Shown in pieces: positions 46,410 through 53,752 of a stretch of 64,000 nt of DNA (its first letter is position 1; each line of letters begins with the position of its first letter). The notes beneath the pieces are model-generated. The model saw only the letters and a list, made by a program, of their open reading frames with translations. It ran no database searches and was not told the origin of the DNA. The translations under genes were made by a program, and so were the position numbers. The stretch covers positions 1 through 64,000 of the forward strand of contig CACZVN010000003.1 in the NCBI GenBank assembly GCA_902784615.1, in the 5' to 3' direction. This DNA comes from an uncultured Prevotellaceae bacterium (GTDB lineage: Bacteria > Bacteroidota > Bacteroidia > Bacteroidales > Bacteroidaceae).

Positions 46410-46746
46410 GGTGTCAGGGTGTCAAAACCCTTTGTACATCGACATTTGCACCCTGTTTAAAGGGTGTCAAGGGTGACATGAGGGTGTCAGGCCATAAAAA
46501 GAAAAAAAGCGATTACTTATGACCTGACAAGTAATATCCTATGCTTAAAGAGCATTGGCTTTTCGCTGAATTCTCTCGAGAATTGGAACAAAAAGCAGTC
46601 CTTTAGCATCGTCAGGAGCCTCTTATCAATCAAATTCTCGAGAGAATTGTAACTCAAAAAAATCTGTCACCCTCCTGTCACCCTTGACACCCTCATAAAG
46701 AGGCTGCATCCCCTGTGTTTATCGGCATTCTGTCACCCTGACACCC
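46410..46746. repeat. Inverted-repeat element with GGGTG(T/A)CA boxes
   Basis: Five boxes GGGTGTCA/GGGTGACA on the plus strand (46410, 46418, 46463, 46472, 46483) face five on the minus strand (46665, 46676, 46685, 46731, 46739). Between the clusters are two 16-bp boxes, AATTCTCTCGAGAATT (46569-46584) and its exact reverse complement (46633-46648), each itself a 7-bp palindrome with a 2-base centre. No reading frame of note lies inside. The symmetrical, nested arrangement suggests a protein-binding locus, an origin-like site or a miniature inverted-repeat element. Confidence 0.7.
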
Positions 46747-46800
46747 TCAAACACGAAAAATTGTATGTAACGCAAAGGGGCGAAATACCCAGCCACGGAT

Positions 46801-47403
46801 TTACTCGAGGCCGAAGAGTGTCTTCAGGCCGCCATCGACACCTGAGAAGCCCATGAAGGCGAGACTCAGGAGACCAGCGGAGAGCATCACGATGGCCATG
46901 CCCTGCATGCCCTTGGGGATCTTCACCAGTTCAAGTTGCTCGCGCATGCCCGCAAAGACCGTGAGGGCGACACCGAAGCCGATGGCCGTCGAGAAAGCAT
47001 AGACAACAGACTGCAACAGATCATAATCTTTCTGTATGCAGAGGATAGCCACACCTAACACGGCACAGTTCGTCGTGATCAGCGGCAGGAAAATGCCGAG
47101 AGCCTGATAGAGCGCAGGAGAAACCTTCTTGAGGATAATCTCCACCATCTGCACCAGTGAGGCAATCACCAGGATAAAGGCAATCGTCTGCAGATACTGC
47201 AAGCCGAAGGCATCGAGCACATATTTCTGTACCAGCCAGGTAACGATGGTGGCGAGTGTCAGCACGAAGGCGACGGCGGCCGACATACCCAGCGAGGTGT
47301 CAATCTTCTTGGATACGCCTAAGAACGGACAGATGCCGAGGAACTGTGACAACACAATGTTGTTCACGAAGATGGCGCTGATAAATATAAGTATGTATTC
47401 CAT
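46801..47403 (-). CDS. rnfA: Rnf electron transport complex subunit A
   Basis: A 200-residue inner membrane protein with six helices (IFVNNIVLSQFLGICPFLGV near the N-terminus, conserved Cys in CPFLG and TTNCAVLG). With RnfD and RnfE it forms the membrane core of the Rnf complex, which couples ferredoxin:NAD oxidoreduction to Na+ pumping. Last gene of the rseC-rnfBCDGEA operon; no terminator is obvious before the inverted-repeat element. Confidence 0.95.
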   Translation of the reverse strand: MEYILIFISAIFVNNIVLSQFLGICPFLGVSKKIDTSLGMSAAVAFVLTLATIVTWLVQKYVLDAFGLQYLQTIAFILVIASLVQMVEIILKKVSPALYQALGIFLPLITTNCAVLGVAILCIQKDYDLLQSVVYAFSTAIGFGVALTVFAGMREQLELVKIPKGMQGMAIVMLSAGLLSLAFMGFSGVDGGLKTLFGLE

Positions 47404-47432
47404 GAAAGATGATACATTAAAGATGAAACATT
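47404..47432. repeat. Periodic junction repeat between rnfA and rnfE
   Basis: GATGATACATTAAAGATGAAACATTAA-type sequence (8-9 base periodicity) fills the gap and overlaps the rnfE stop region. Related to 48015-48045. Confidence 0.55.
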
Positions 47433-48015
47433 AAGCGTTGCGCAGTTTGTTGACAATGGCAATCAGGAAGCCGAGGGTGATAAAGGCACCCGGAGGCAGT
47501 ACAAAGAGCAGGATGTTGTAGGTCTCAGGCCACAATTCTATGCCAAAGACGGAACCAGAACCGAGAATCTCACGACAGATGCCTAACAGTGTGAGACCCA
47601 GCGTAAAGCCCAGTCCGATACCGATGCCATCGAACAACGAAGCAATGGGTGACTGCTTGGAGGCGAAGCCCTCGGCACGTCCGAGGATCACACAGTTTAC
47701 AACGATCAACGGGATGAAGAGTCCCAGGGCCGCGTCAATATCCGGCAGGAAAGCTTTGATAACCAACTGCAGGATCGTGACAAAGGCGGCAATCACCACG
47801 ATAAACACAGGGATGCGCACCTTATCGGGGGTAACACTCTTCAGGCACGAGATCACAACATTGGTACAGATGAGCACAGCCATCGTGGCCAGTCCCATCG
47901 ACATGCCGTTGATGGCAGAAGTGGTCGTGGCCAGCGTCGGACACATACCCAGCATCAGGACGAACGTAGGGTTCTCCTTGACGATGCCATTCTTGATGAT
48001 TTGTATCGCGTTCAT
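47431..48015 (-). CDS. rnfE: Rnf electron transport complex subunit E
   Basis: A 194-residue six-helix membrane subunit homologous to RnfA, with the conserved LMLGMCPTLATTTSAING and VVNCVILGRAEGFASK segments. RnfA and RnfE are inverted in the membrane and together bind an iron-sulfur cluster at their interface through these Cys residues. Between rnfG and rnfA. Confidence 0.95.
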   Translation of the reverse strand: MNAIQIIKNGIVKENPTFVLMLGMCPTLATTTSAINGMSMGLATMAVLICTNVVISCLKSVTPDKVRIPVFIVVIAAFVTILQLVIKAFLPDIDAALGLFIPLIVVNCVILGRAEGFASKQSPIASLFDGIGIGLGFTLGLTLLGICREILGSGSVFGIELWPETYNILLFVLPPGAFITLGFLIAIVNKLRNA

Positions 48016-48045
48016 TAAAGATTAAACATTAAAGATTAAACATTA
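48015..48045. repeat. Periodic junction repeat between rnfE and rnfG
   Basis: ATTAAAGATTAAACATTAAAGATTAAAC-type tract, exact period near 8 bases, covering the rnfG stop and rnfE 5' region. Confidence 0.65.
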
Positions 48046-48666
48046 ATTATGCTGCGCTGAGGCACCCGTTTGGGCGTCAGTGGCCGGTGTAGCCTTGTAA
48101 GCGTTATAAGCATTGTTCACAGCGAGCAGGAAAGCACGGCTGGTAATGGTAGAGGCCGTGATGGCATCCACCTGGCCACCGTCTTTCGATACGGTGAGAG
48201 GTTCTTTGGGATCCTTGCCGATGATATCACCCTTCTCTCCCTTCTGGAACCATTTGTCGGCCTTGGCACCCAGTCCCGGTGTCTCCGCATGTTCCAACAG
48301 AGTATAGCCGAGGATCTTACCATCGGGATTGAAGCCCACCAGCACCTTCAGATTGCCGCCAAAACCACCCGTGGTGGATTCAACGGCAGCACCGAGGTCA
48401 TGTTTCTGAGCGTCCTGTGTCTGATAGATGATGTAGGTCAGTTCCTTGCCTTTCGCATCGTTCTGGCGCACGGTGTCAGTCTTCGAGACGGTGATCTCAC
48501 TGACCCCCATCACACTCTTGATACCGTCAGCCAAGGCCTTGGTCTTCTGTTCGGCAATAGGACCCTCCGTCAGATGGTTCACGTAAGCGAGGATACCACC
48601 CATGATGACAGCCACTCCTGTGAGCACCAGCACCATATTAGTCAAAGATGATTCGAGTTTCTTCAT
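48043..48666 (-). CDS. rnfG: Rnf electron transport complex subunit G
   Basis: A 207-residue subunit with one N-terminal transmembrane helix and a periplasmic FMN domain. The covalent-FMN region reads QVDAITASTITSRAFLL: the expected S/T-G-A-T is T-A-S-T here, so the Thr is kept but Gly-Ala is changed. The C-terminal tail is Ala/Thr-rich. Sits between rnfD and rnfE. Confidence 0.93.
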   Translation of the reverse strand: MKKLESSLTNMVLVLTGVAVIMGGILAYVNHLTEGPIAEQKTKALADGIKSVMGVSEITVSKTDTVRQNDAKGKELTYIIYQTQDAQKHDLGAAVESTTGGFGGNLKVLVGFNPDGKILGYTLLEHAETPGLGAKADKWFQKGEKGDIIGKDPKEPLTVSKDGGQVDAITASTITSRAFLLAVNNAYNAYKATPATDAQTGASAQHN

Positions 48667-48669
48667 AAC

Positions 48670-48704
48670 TTTACCTTTTTACTTTTTCACCTTTTTACTT
48701 TTTC
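48670..48704. repeat. Periodic junction repeat (GTAAAAAGG type) between rnfG and rnfD
   Basis: TTTACCTTTTTACTTTTTCACC-type tract, 8-9 base period; same family as 49700-49726, 55200-55228 and 59911-59939. Confidence 0.7.
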
Positions 48705-49693
48705 TCTGGCACTTCACCGAAGCGCTTGGGTTTCACATAATTATTAATAAGCGGTGTGAACGCATTCATAATGAGAATGGCGAACGACATACCTTCTGGA
48801 TAGGATCCCCAGTTACGGATGACGATCGTCAGGAATCCGATGGCCACACCGTAGATGATCTGTCCCTTCGGTGTCATCGGACTCGTCACATAGTCGGTAG
48901 CCATGAAGATGGCACCCAACATGATACCACCAGTCAGAAGTACAGACATGGGATCGGGATAGACGGGGGAAGCCAGATGGAGCAGACCCGAGAAAACAAA
49001 AGCAGTTCCGAGAATGGAAACAGGAATGTGCCAGGTGATGATCTTCTCGTAGAGCATGAAAGCCAGACCAAAGAGCAGGGCCAAAGCACAGATCTCACCC
49101 ATTGCTCCTGCACCACCAGAATGGTTACCCAAGAACAGATCGAACGATGAAGGCAGTTGCTCTAATATGGAAGCATCGCCACTCCTGATGGCCCAATTAA
49201 TAATAGAAAGAGGTGTAGCACCAGTCTCTGCATCAAGGTAGGTATCCCATTGTCCGATCTTCGGCCATGTGGTCATCTGGGCAGGGAAAGCCACGAGCAA
49301 AGCGGCACGACCTACGAGCGCAGGATTGAAGATGTTATTGCCGAGTCCACCAAACGTCATCTTGGCAACACCAATGGCGAAGAGTGCACCAATGAGGATG
49401 ATCCAGATGGGGAGGTTGGATGGCAGGTTAAAAGCCAGGAGCAGACCAGTAATCACGGCCGATCCGTCTAACAAGGTGTTCTCTTTCTTCTTCAGGATAT
49501 ATTTGCAGATAGCCCACTCAAAGAAGCAGCAGGCTGCCACACTCGTTGCCGTCACGATGACGGAACCCAGGCCGAAGAAGCAGAACGAAGCGAGCATGGC
49601 GGGCATCAGGGCGATGATCACACCATACATGTTACGCTCTACAGATTGGCGTCCGTGGGCATGTGGCGATAAGGATACAATTAACTTTCCCAT
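48695..49693 (-). CDS. rnfD: Rnf electron transport complex subunit D
   Basis: A 332-residue membrane subunit with about nine helices, NqrB-like. The covalent FMN attachment motif is intact: LDAETGATPLSIINW near residue 155, flavin on Thr of TGAT. Opening SPHAHGRQSVERNMYGV is family-typical. It passes electrons between RnfG and the core of the complex. Confidence 0.94.
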   Translation of the reverse strand: MGKLIVSLSPHAHGRQSVERNMYGVIIALMPAMLASFCFFGLGSVIVTATSVAACCFFEWAICKYILKKKENTLLDGSAVITGLLLAFNLPSNLPIWIILIGALFAIGVAKMTFGGLGNNIFNPALVGRAALLVAFPAQMTTWPKIGQWDTYLDAETGATPLSIINWAIRSGDASILEQLPSSFDLFLGNHSGGAGAMGEICALALLFGLAFMLYEKIITWHIPVSILGTAFVFSGLLHLASPVYPDPMSVLLTGGIMLGAIFMATDYVTSPMTPKGQIIYGVAIGFLTIVIRNWGSYPEGMSFAILIMNAFTPLINNYVKPKRFGEVPEKK

Positions 49694-49699
49694 TGCATA

Positions 49700-49726
49700 T
49701 TTTACTTTTTTACCTTTTTACTTTTT
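49700..49726. repeat. Periodic junction repeat between rnfD and rnfC
   Basis: TTTACTTTTTTACCTTTTTAC-type tract running into the last codons of rnfC. Same family as 48670-48704. Confidence 0.65.
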
Positions 49727-51085
49727 AGCAGCTCTGCTGCGGATGATTCCCATGACGGTGGCCTTTCCCTGACGGATATTGTCGAGCAGCGGACGATAAG
49801 CAGGACAAGTGAACTGGCACGAGCCACACTCGATGCAATTGACGATGTCCTCATGCTCACAACGATCCCAGTTCTTCACCTCAGAGAGTTTGGCGAGCAG
49901 ATAAGGCTCGAGTCCCATCGGACAGACTAAGACGCACTTGGCACAACGGATACAGGGCTGAGGTTCCTTACGACGGGCTTCCTCGCCAGAGATGATCGTC
50001 ACGGAGTTCGTACCCTTGCAGATAGGCACCTCCGTAGAGGTGAGCGCCTTACCCATCATCGGACCACCGGCCAACAGTTTGTTGTCGCCCTCGGGCATAC
50101 CGCCACAGGCATCAATGAGATCCTGCATCGGCGTACCCATACGAACGAGGAAGTTACCTGGTTTCTGGAGGTTTTTACCCGTTACGGTGGTATAGCGCTC
50201 GAAGAGAGGCTTGTGCTTCATAACTGCCTCATACACAGCGAAGGCAGTACCAACATTCTGAACGATTGCTCCAACGTTGACAGGGATAGCGGGAGGGGCA
50301 GGTACCTGACGCTGGATGACGGCATCGACCAACTGTTTCTCACCGCCCTGTGGATAGCGCTGTTTCAGGGGCACCACCTCCACGTTGTACTTAGAACCAC
50401 CGAATTTCTCTGCGCACTTCTTCGTGAGCAGTTCGATGGCAGCGGGCTTGTTGATTTCAATGCCAATATAACCCGTTGTGACCTTGGCAGCGATCATCAG
50501 CAGTTCCAGACCAACAAGGATCTCGTCGGCCTTCTCCATCATCAGACGGAAGTCGGCCGTGATATACGGTTCGCACTCCACTGCATTGATAATCACGCAT
50601 TCAGCCTTAGCCGTCGGCGGAGGCGTCAGTTTGATAAAGGTGGGGAATCCGGCACCACCCATACCCGTCACACCTGCCTCCTTGACACGGTTGATGATCT
50701 CCTCGGGAGTGAGTTCCGGATGAGCCTCGACGGTCTCCAACTTATCGGAACGGTCGATGCTCTCTTCCCACTCGTCACCTTCCACATTGATGATGATCAC
50801 AGGCTTGCGATAACCCGTTGCGTCGATAGCCGTGTCGATCTTGAAGACCGTACCACTGACGCTGCTGTAGATCGGTGCTGACACGAAACCGCCAGCCTCG
50901 GCAATCAGTGTACCCACCTTCACCTTGTCACCTTTCTGGACAACGGGCTTGGCTGGCGCACCGATATGCTGTGAGAGCGGGAAGATGGCCTGCTTAGGCA
51001 GGGCTGCCTTCTGCGTCACGACCTCGTGAGTGAGTTTATTCTCATCAGGGTGGATTCCACCAATACTAAATGTTTTTGCATTCAT
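49718..51085 (-). CDS. rnfC: Rnf electron transport complex subunit C
   Basis: A 455-residue peripheral subunit that binds NAD(H) and FMN like NuoF: Gly-rich EAGVTGMGGAGFPTFIKL near residue 135, and two [4Fe-4S] clusters in the C-terminal third (CIRCAKCVLVCPMG and CIECGSCQFTCPAY). The N-terminal barrel-sandwich domain (FPLSQHIGAPAKPVVQKGDK) is typical. Between rnfB and rnfD. Confidence 0.95.
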   Translation of the reverse strand: MNAKTFSIGGIHPDENKLTHEVVTQKAALPKQAIFPLSQHIGAPAKPVVQKGDKVKVGTLIAEAGGFVSAPIYSSVSGTVFKIDTAIDATGYRKPVIIINVEGDEWEESIDRSDKLETVEAHPELTPEEIINRVKEAGVTGMGGAGFPTFIKLTPPPTAKAECVIINAVECEPYITADFRLMMEKADEILVGLELLMIAAKVTTGYIGIEINKPAAIELLTKKCAEKFGGSKYNVEVVPLKQRYPQGGEKQLVDAVIQRQVPAPPAIPVNVGAIVQNVGTAFAVYEAVMKHKPLFERYTTVTGKNLQKPGNFLVRMGTPMQDLIDACGGMPEGDNKLLAGGPMMGKALTSTEVPICKGTNSVTIISGEEARRKEPQPCIRCAKCVLVCPMGLEPYLLAKLSEVKNWDRCEHEDIVNCIECGSCQFTCPAYRPLLDNIRQGKATVMGIIRSRAAKK

Positions 51086-51099
51086 AACGATGTACTCCT

Positions 51100-52116
51100 C
51101 TATTTTATTGAAATACTGGAATCGGTGTCAAGCATAGCTCCACGTGAGGGTTTCGGAACTTTTGCCTTTGGAGGCTCTGGCTTCTCCTTCTCAACAGGCT
51201 TTTCTGCTGGCTTCTCATTGGGCTTCTCAACAGATTTGGGTGGTTCTGTCTTCGGAGTAGCGGGCTCTTTAGGCTTCGGAGCAGGTGCCGGCGTGGGGAA
51301 GTTTACGTCGCGGATGGCATGTCTCGGACATACGGTCACGCACTTACGGCAAAGACGGCACTTCGTGTAGTCAATATATGCCACATTGTTCTCCACGGTA
51401 ATAGCCCCAAAATTACACTCTTTCTCACACTTGCCACAGCCGATACAACTGACGGCACAGACCTTCATCGCCACGGCACCCTTGTCCTTGTTGACACAGG
51501 AGACAAACACTCTCCTACCCTTCGGACCTTTCTTGCGCAGTTCGATGATGTTACGCGGACAAGCCTTGACACAGGCACCGCAGGAGGTACACTTCTCGTT
51601 ATCAACCTCGGGGATGCCCGTCTCTGGATTGATGCTGATAGCACCGAACTGACAGGCTTCCATACAGTCGCCACAACCTAAGCAACCGAAACCGCAGGCC
51701 GTCTCTCCTGCCCCACAGGCATTCATGGCTGCACAGGTGCGAAGTCCTGCATACTCAGCAATCTTCGCACGATGCTCACAGGTGCCGTTACATCTTACAA
51801 CGGCTACCATCGGTTCGGTATTGGCAATGGCCATACCCAACAAGTCGGCTACCTTTCCCATGGTCTCGGCACCACCAACGGGACACATCAGTCCGTCGAG
51901 GCTTCCTGCATCGGCACCTTTGACAAGTGCATCCGCCATACCGCTACAACCAGGGAATCCGCATCCGCCGCAATTGGCTCCAGGCAGTAACTCACTGACC
52001 TGGGCAATACGGGGATCCTCAAAGACAGCAAACTTCTTGGAGGCGGCAAACAGCACGACGGCTGCTATCAGACCGATCGCTCCAAGGACAATCACTGCAA
52101 TCAAGATGAAATTCAT
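51100..52116 (-). CDS. rnfB: Rnf electron transport complex subunit B
   Basis: A 338-residue ferredoxin-like subunit: N-terminal membrane anchor, the CGGCGFPGC cluster motif near residue 50, then cysteine-rich [4Fe-4S] ferredoxin modules (CGDCMEACQFGAI, CTSCGACVKACP, CIGCGKCEKECNFG, CRLCRKCVTVCPRHA). It takes electrons from ferredoxin. Oddity: the last about 60 residues are a Pro/Lys/Glu-rich low-complexity tail (for example PKPKEPATPKTEPPK) absent from short RnfB proteins. Second gene of the operon. Confidence 0.95.
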   Translation of the reverse strand: MNFILIAVIVLGAIGLIAAVVLFAASKKFAVFEDPRIAQVSELLPGANCGGCGFPGCSGMADALVKGADAGSLDGLMCPVGGAETMGKVADLLGMAIANTEPMVAVVRCNGTCEHRAKIAEYAGLRTCAAMNACGAGETACGFGCLGCGDCMEACQFGAISINPETGIPEVDNEKCTSCGACVKACPRNIIELRKKGPKGRRVFVSCVNKDKGAVAMKVCAVSCIGCGKCEKECNFGAITVENNVAYIDYTKCRLCRKCVTVCPRHAIRDVNFPTPAPAPKPKEPATPKTEPPKSVEKPNEKPAEKPVEKEKPEPPKAKVPKPSRGAMLDTDSSISIK

Positions 52117-52138
52117 AATTGTATTGTTTAGTTATTAT

Positions 52139-52552
52139 TTACTCCAGATAGAATGAGATCTGCTGCTGGATGCTATCACGCCACAACCACAGCAGGAAAT
52201 AGTAAGGCAACAACGAACCTAAGGCTGCCAACGCTGCCACCCCTTCATTGTCAGTCATGTATAAGACCGCTACAAGCACACCTATCAGCAACAGAAACGG
52301 TATTCCAAAGCCCAGCATCAGTGCCTTGTTGGCCACATGACGCGACGCACATACCACAACCTCATCGCCTACATTCAGACGGGAAGTGTCGGCTATGTTC
52401 AGCACATCGACAATCTTCTCTTTCGACTCAGAGGCGTTGCAATGCCCTGCCACCTTACAAGCCGCACAGGCTGATGCCTGAAGAATGCGCACCCTCACGC
52501 GCCCATCCTCGATAGACTCAACTATTCCTGAATGACTTATTTTAGTATGCAC
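52139..52552 (-). CDS. rseC: SoxR-reducing system/RseC family protein
   Basis: A 137-residue membrane protein with a cytoplasmic N-terminal domain bearing the family Cys cluster (SACAACKVAGHCNASES) and two transmembrane helices near residues 85-130. RseC-type proteins accompany rsx/rnf genes and are thought to help the complex reduce targets. The frame is open to 52609, but the TATCTTTG promoter box (52557-52564) lies inside that extension, so GTG 52552, only four bases after the box, is the best start. First gene of the rnf operon. Confidence 0.85.
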   Translation of the reverse strand: MHTKISHSGIVESIEDGRVRVRILQASACAACKVAGHCNASESKEKIVDVLNIADTSRLNVGDEVVVCASRHVANKALMLGFGIPFLLLIGVLVAVLYMTDNEGVAALAALGSLLPYYFLLWLWRDSIQQQISFYLE

Positions 52553-52556
52553 TTTG

Positions 52557-52564
52557 CAAAGATA
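52557..52564 (-). promoter_or_regulatory. -7 box of the rseC-rnf operon
   Basis: Minus-strand TATCTTTG. The bases CAAA then GTG follow, implying a leaderless message. Confidence 0.65.
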
Positions 52565-52625
52565 CAAAAATCTTACGAATAAACTATCAAAATTGCGCTT
52601 TTTTTTCAAAAAATAAAGGTAATCG

Positions 52626-52656
52626 TTTGTGATTACAAAAGTTTTTTATACTTTTG
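52626..52656 (+). promoter_or_regulatory. Promoter of the 52679 gene
   Basis: TTTG (52626-52629), exactly 19 bases, TACTTTTG (52649-52656). A textbook Bacteroidota promoter, divergent from the rnf promoter. Confidence 0.8.
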
Positions 52657-52678
52657 TCGCTGATTAAGAAAAAGAGAA

Positions 52679-53119
52679 ATGAATATCAGCGAACAGACCC
52701 TACAACAGATCGACCGTGCCATCCGCAAGGTTACAGAGAAATTCCCTGCAACGGATGAGGCAACACAGATGACAGACATTCATATCCGTGTCGCACAGGA
52801 AACGGGCGAACTGACTGTTTTTAATGACGATGACGATGAAATCACCCGCTGTATTGTTGAGCAATGGATCAACAACAGCGATGATAATTTCTATGAAGAG
52901 ATCACGCCTATTCTTCGCAAGAGTATTGAGAAGAACAAGGCCATCGTGGAGGGTATATCTATCCTGAAGCCGTTTTCCTTAGTCTTGGAAAATGACGACA
53001 AGGAGTCTGTTGCTGAACTCTATCTGGTGGATGACGAACTGGTCATCATCGACCCGGACCTGATGACGGACTTGGACGACGACCTGAACGCATTCCTTGA
53101 GAATCTGCTGAAGGATTAG
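52679..53119 (+). CDS. Conserved acidic protein of unknown function
   Basis: A 146-residue cytoplasmic, strongly acidic protein (for example TVFNDDDDEITRCIVEQW and the C-terminal DPDLMTDLDDDLNAFLENLL). No signal peptide, no membrane helix, no motif I can name. It has a near-perfect promoter, so it is a real gene. Its TAG stop overlaps the stop of the convergent gene: the four bases TTAG at 53116-53119 serve both. Confidence 0.8.
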   Translation: MNISEQTLQQIDRAIRKVTEKFPATDEATQMTDIHIRVAQETGELTVFNDDDDEITRCIVEQWINNSDDNFYEEITPILRKSIEKNKAIVEGISILKPFSLVLENDDKESVAELYLVDDELVIIDPDLMTDLDDDLNAFLENLLKD

Positions 53120-53748
53120 TTTTCTCCAGAACTCTCCCTTAACGCAAACTTCCGGGAGTCATCTATATAATAGACTTCTTCCGAATTCACCTCATTCCTG
53201 GTCTTCGAATAGTCTATCAAGTGTATTTCAAAGTCGCTGGTGATGGAGAAATACTCGATGAATTCCTCTGGGTCGATATCGTCTTCCTTGTCCTCTATAG
53301 CATACAGACAGAGTTTGTCAATAGGGACATAGTCGTTATCCAACGAATAGAGCCATAAAGAATAAGCACCAGCCGACTCCTCCACAGCCAGAATCATCAG
53401 ACGTGCACCGATACTCTCTGGAAGACTGACGGCCTTCGGATGTTCCCCACCATTCAGATTCATATACGACAGAATCTCTGCCGGTACTTCTTGGAAACCA
53501 GGCAGGAAGTGAACATAGTCTTCTGTGTAACTGAGAGGAAGTGTCTGCATACTCAGACTGTCGAAAAACACTTTGAAGGGATTGTCCGAACTTGCCAAAT
53601 CTATTCCCTGAAGTGCCAGTTTCTCTTTAATTTCAAGGGCCTTGATACTGTCGAGCTTATGCACCAGTTCTTCTGGTGACATCTGTCTTCTGCCACCACA
53701 GGAAACTATCAGCGCAACCAATACTAAGATACCAACAATCTTCCTCAT
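53116..53748 (-). CDS. Lipoprotein of unknown function
   Basis: A 210-residue protein with a signal peptide and lipobox LIVSC (Cys at 17) followed by GGRRQMSPEELVHKLDSIKA. The mature part is acidic and mixed alpha/beta; no family recognised. It lies 4 nt downstream of the GHL10 hydrolase gene and is probably cotranscribed with it. Confidence 0.75.
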   Translation of the reverse strand: MRKIVGILVLVALIVSCGGRRQMSPEELVHKLDSIKALEIKEKLALQGIDLASSDNPFKVFFDSLSMQTLPLSYTEDYVHFLPGFQEVPAEILSYMNLNGGEHPKAVSLPESIGARLMILAVEESAGAYSLWLYSLDNDYVPIDKLCLYAIEDKEDDIDPEEFIEYFSITSDFEIHLIDYSKTRNEVNSEEVYYIDDSRKFALRESSGEN

Positions 53749-53752
53749 ATCC

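Noticed and set aside
45183..46800. Transposase or integrase in the accessory patch
   Set aside because: All six frames were read; no DDE, tyrosine or serine recombinase motif is present, so no intact insertion sequence is claimed.
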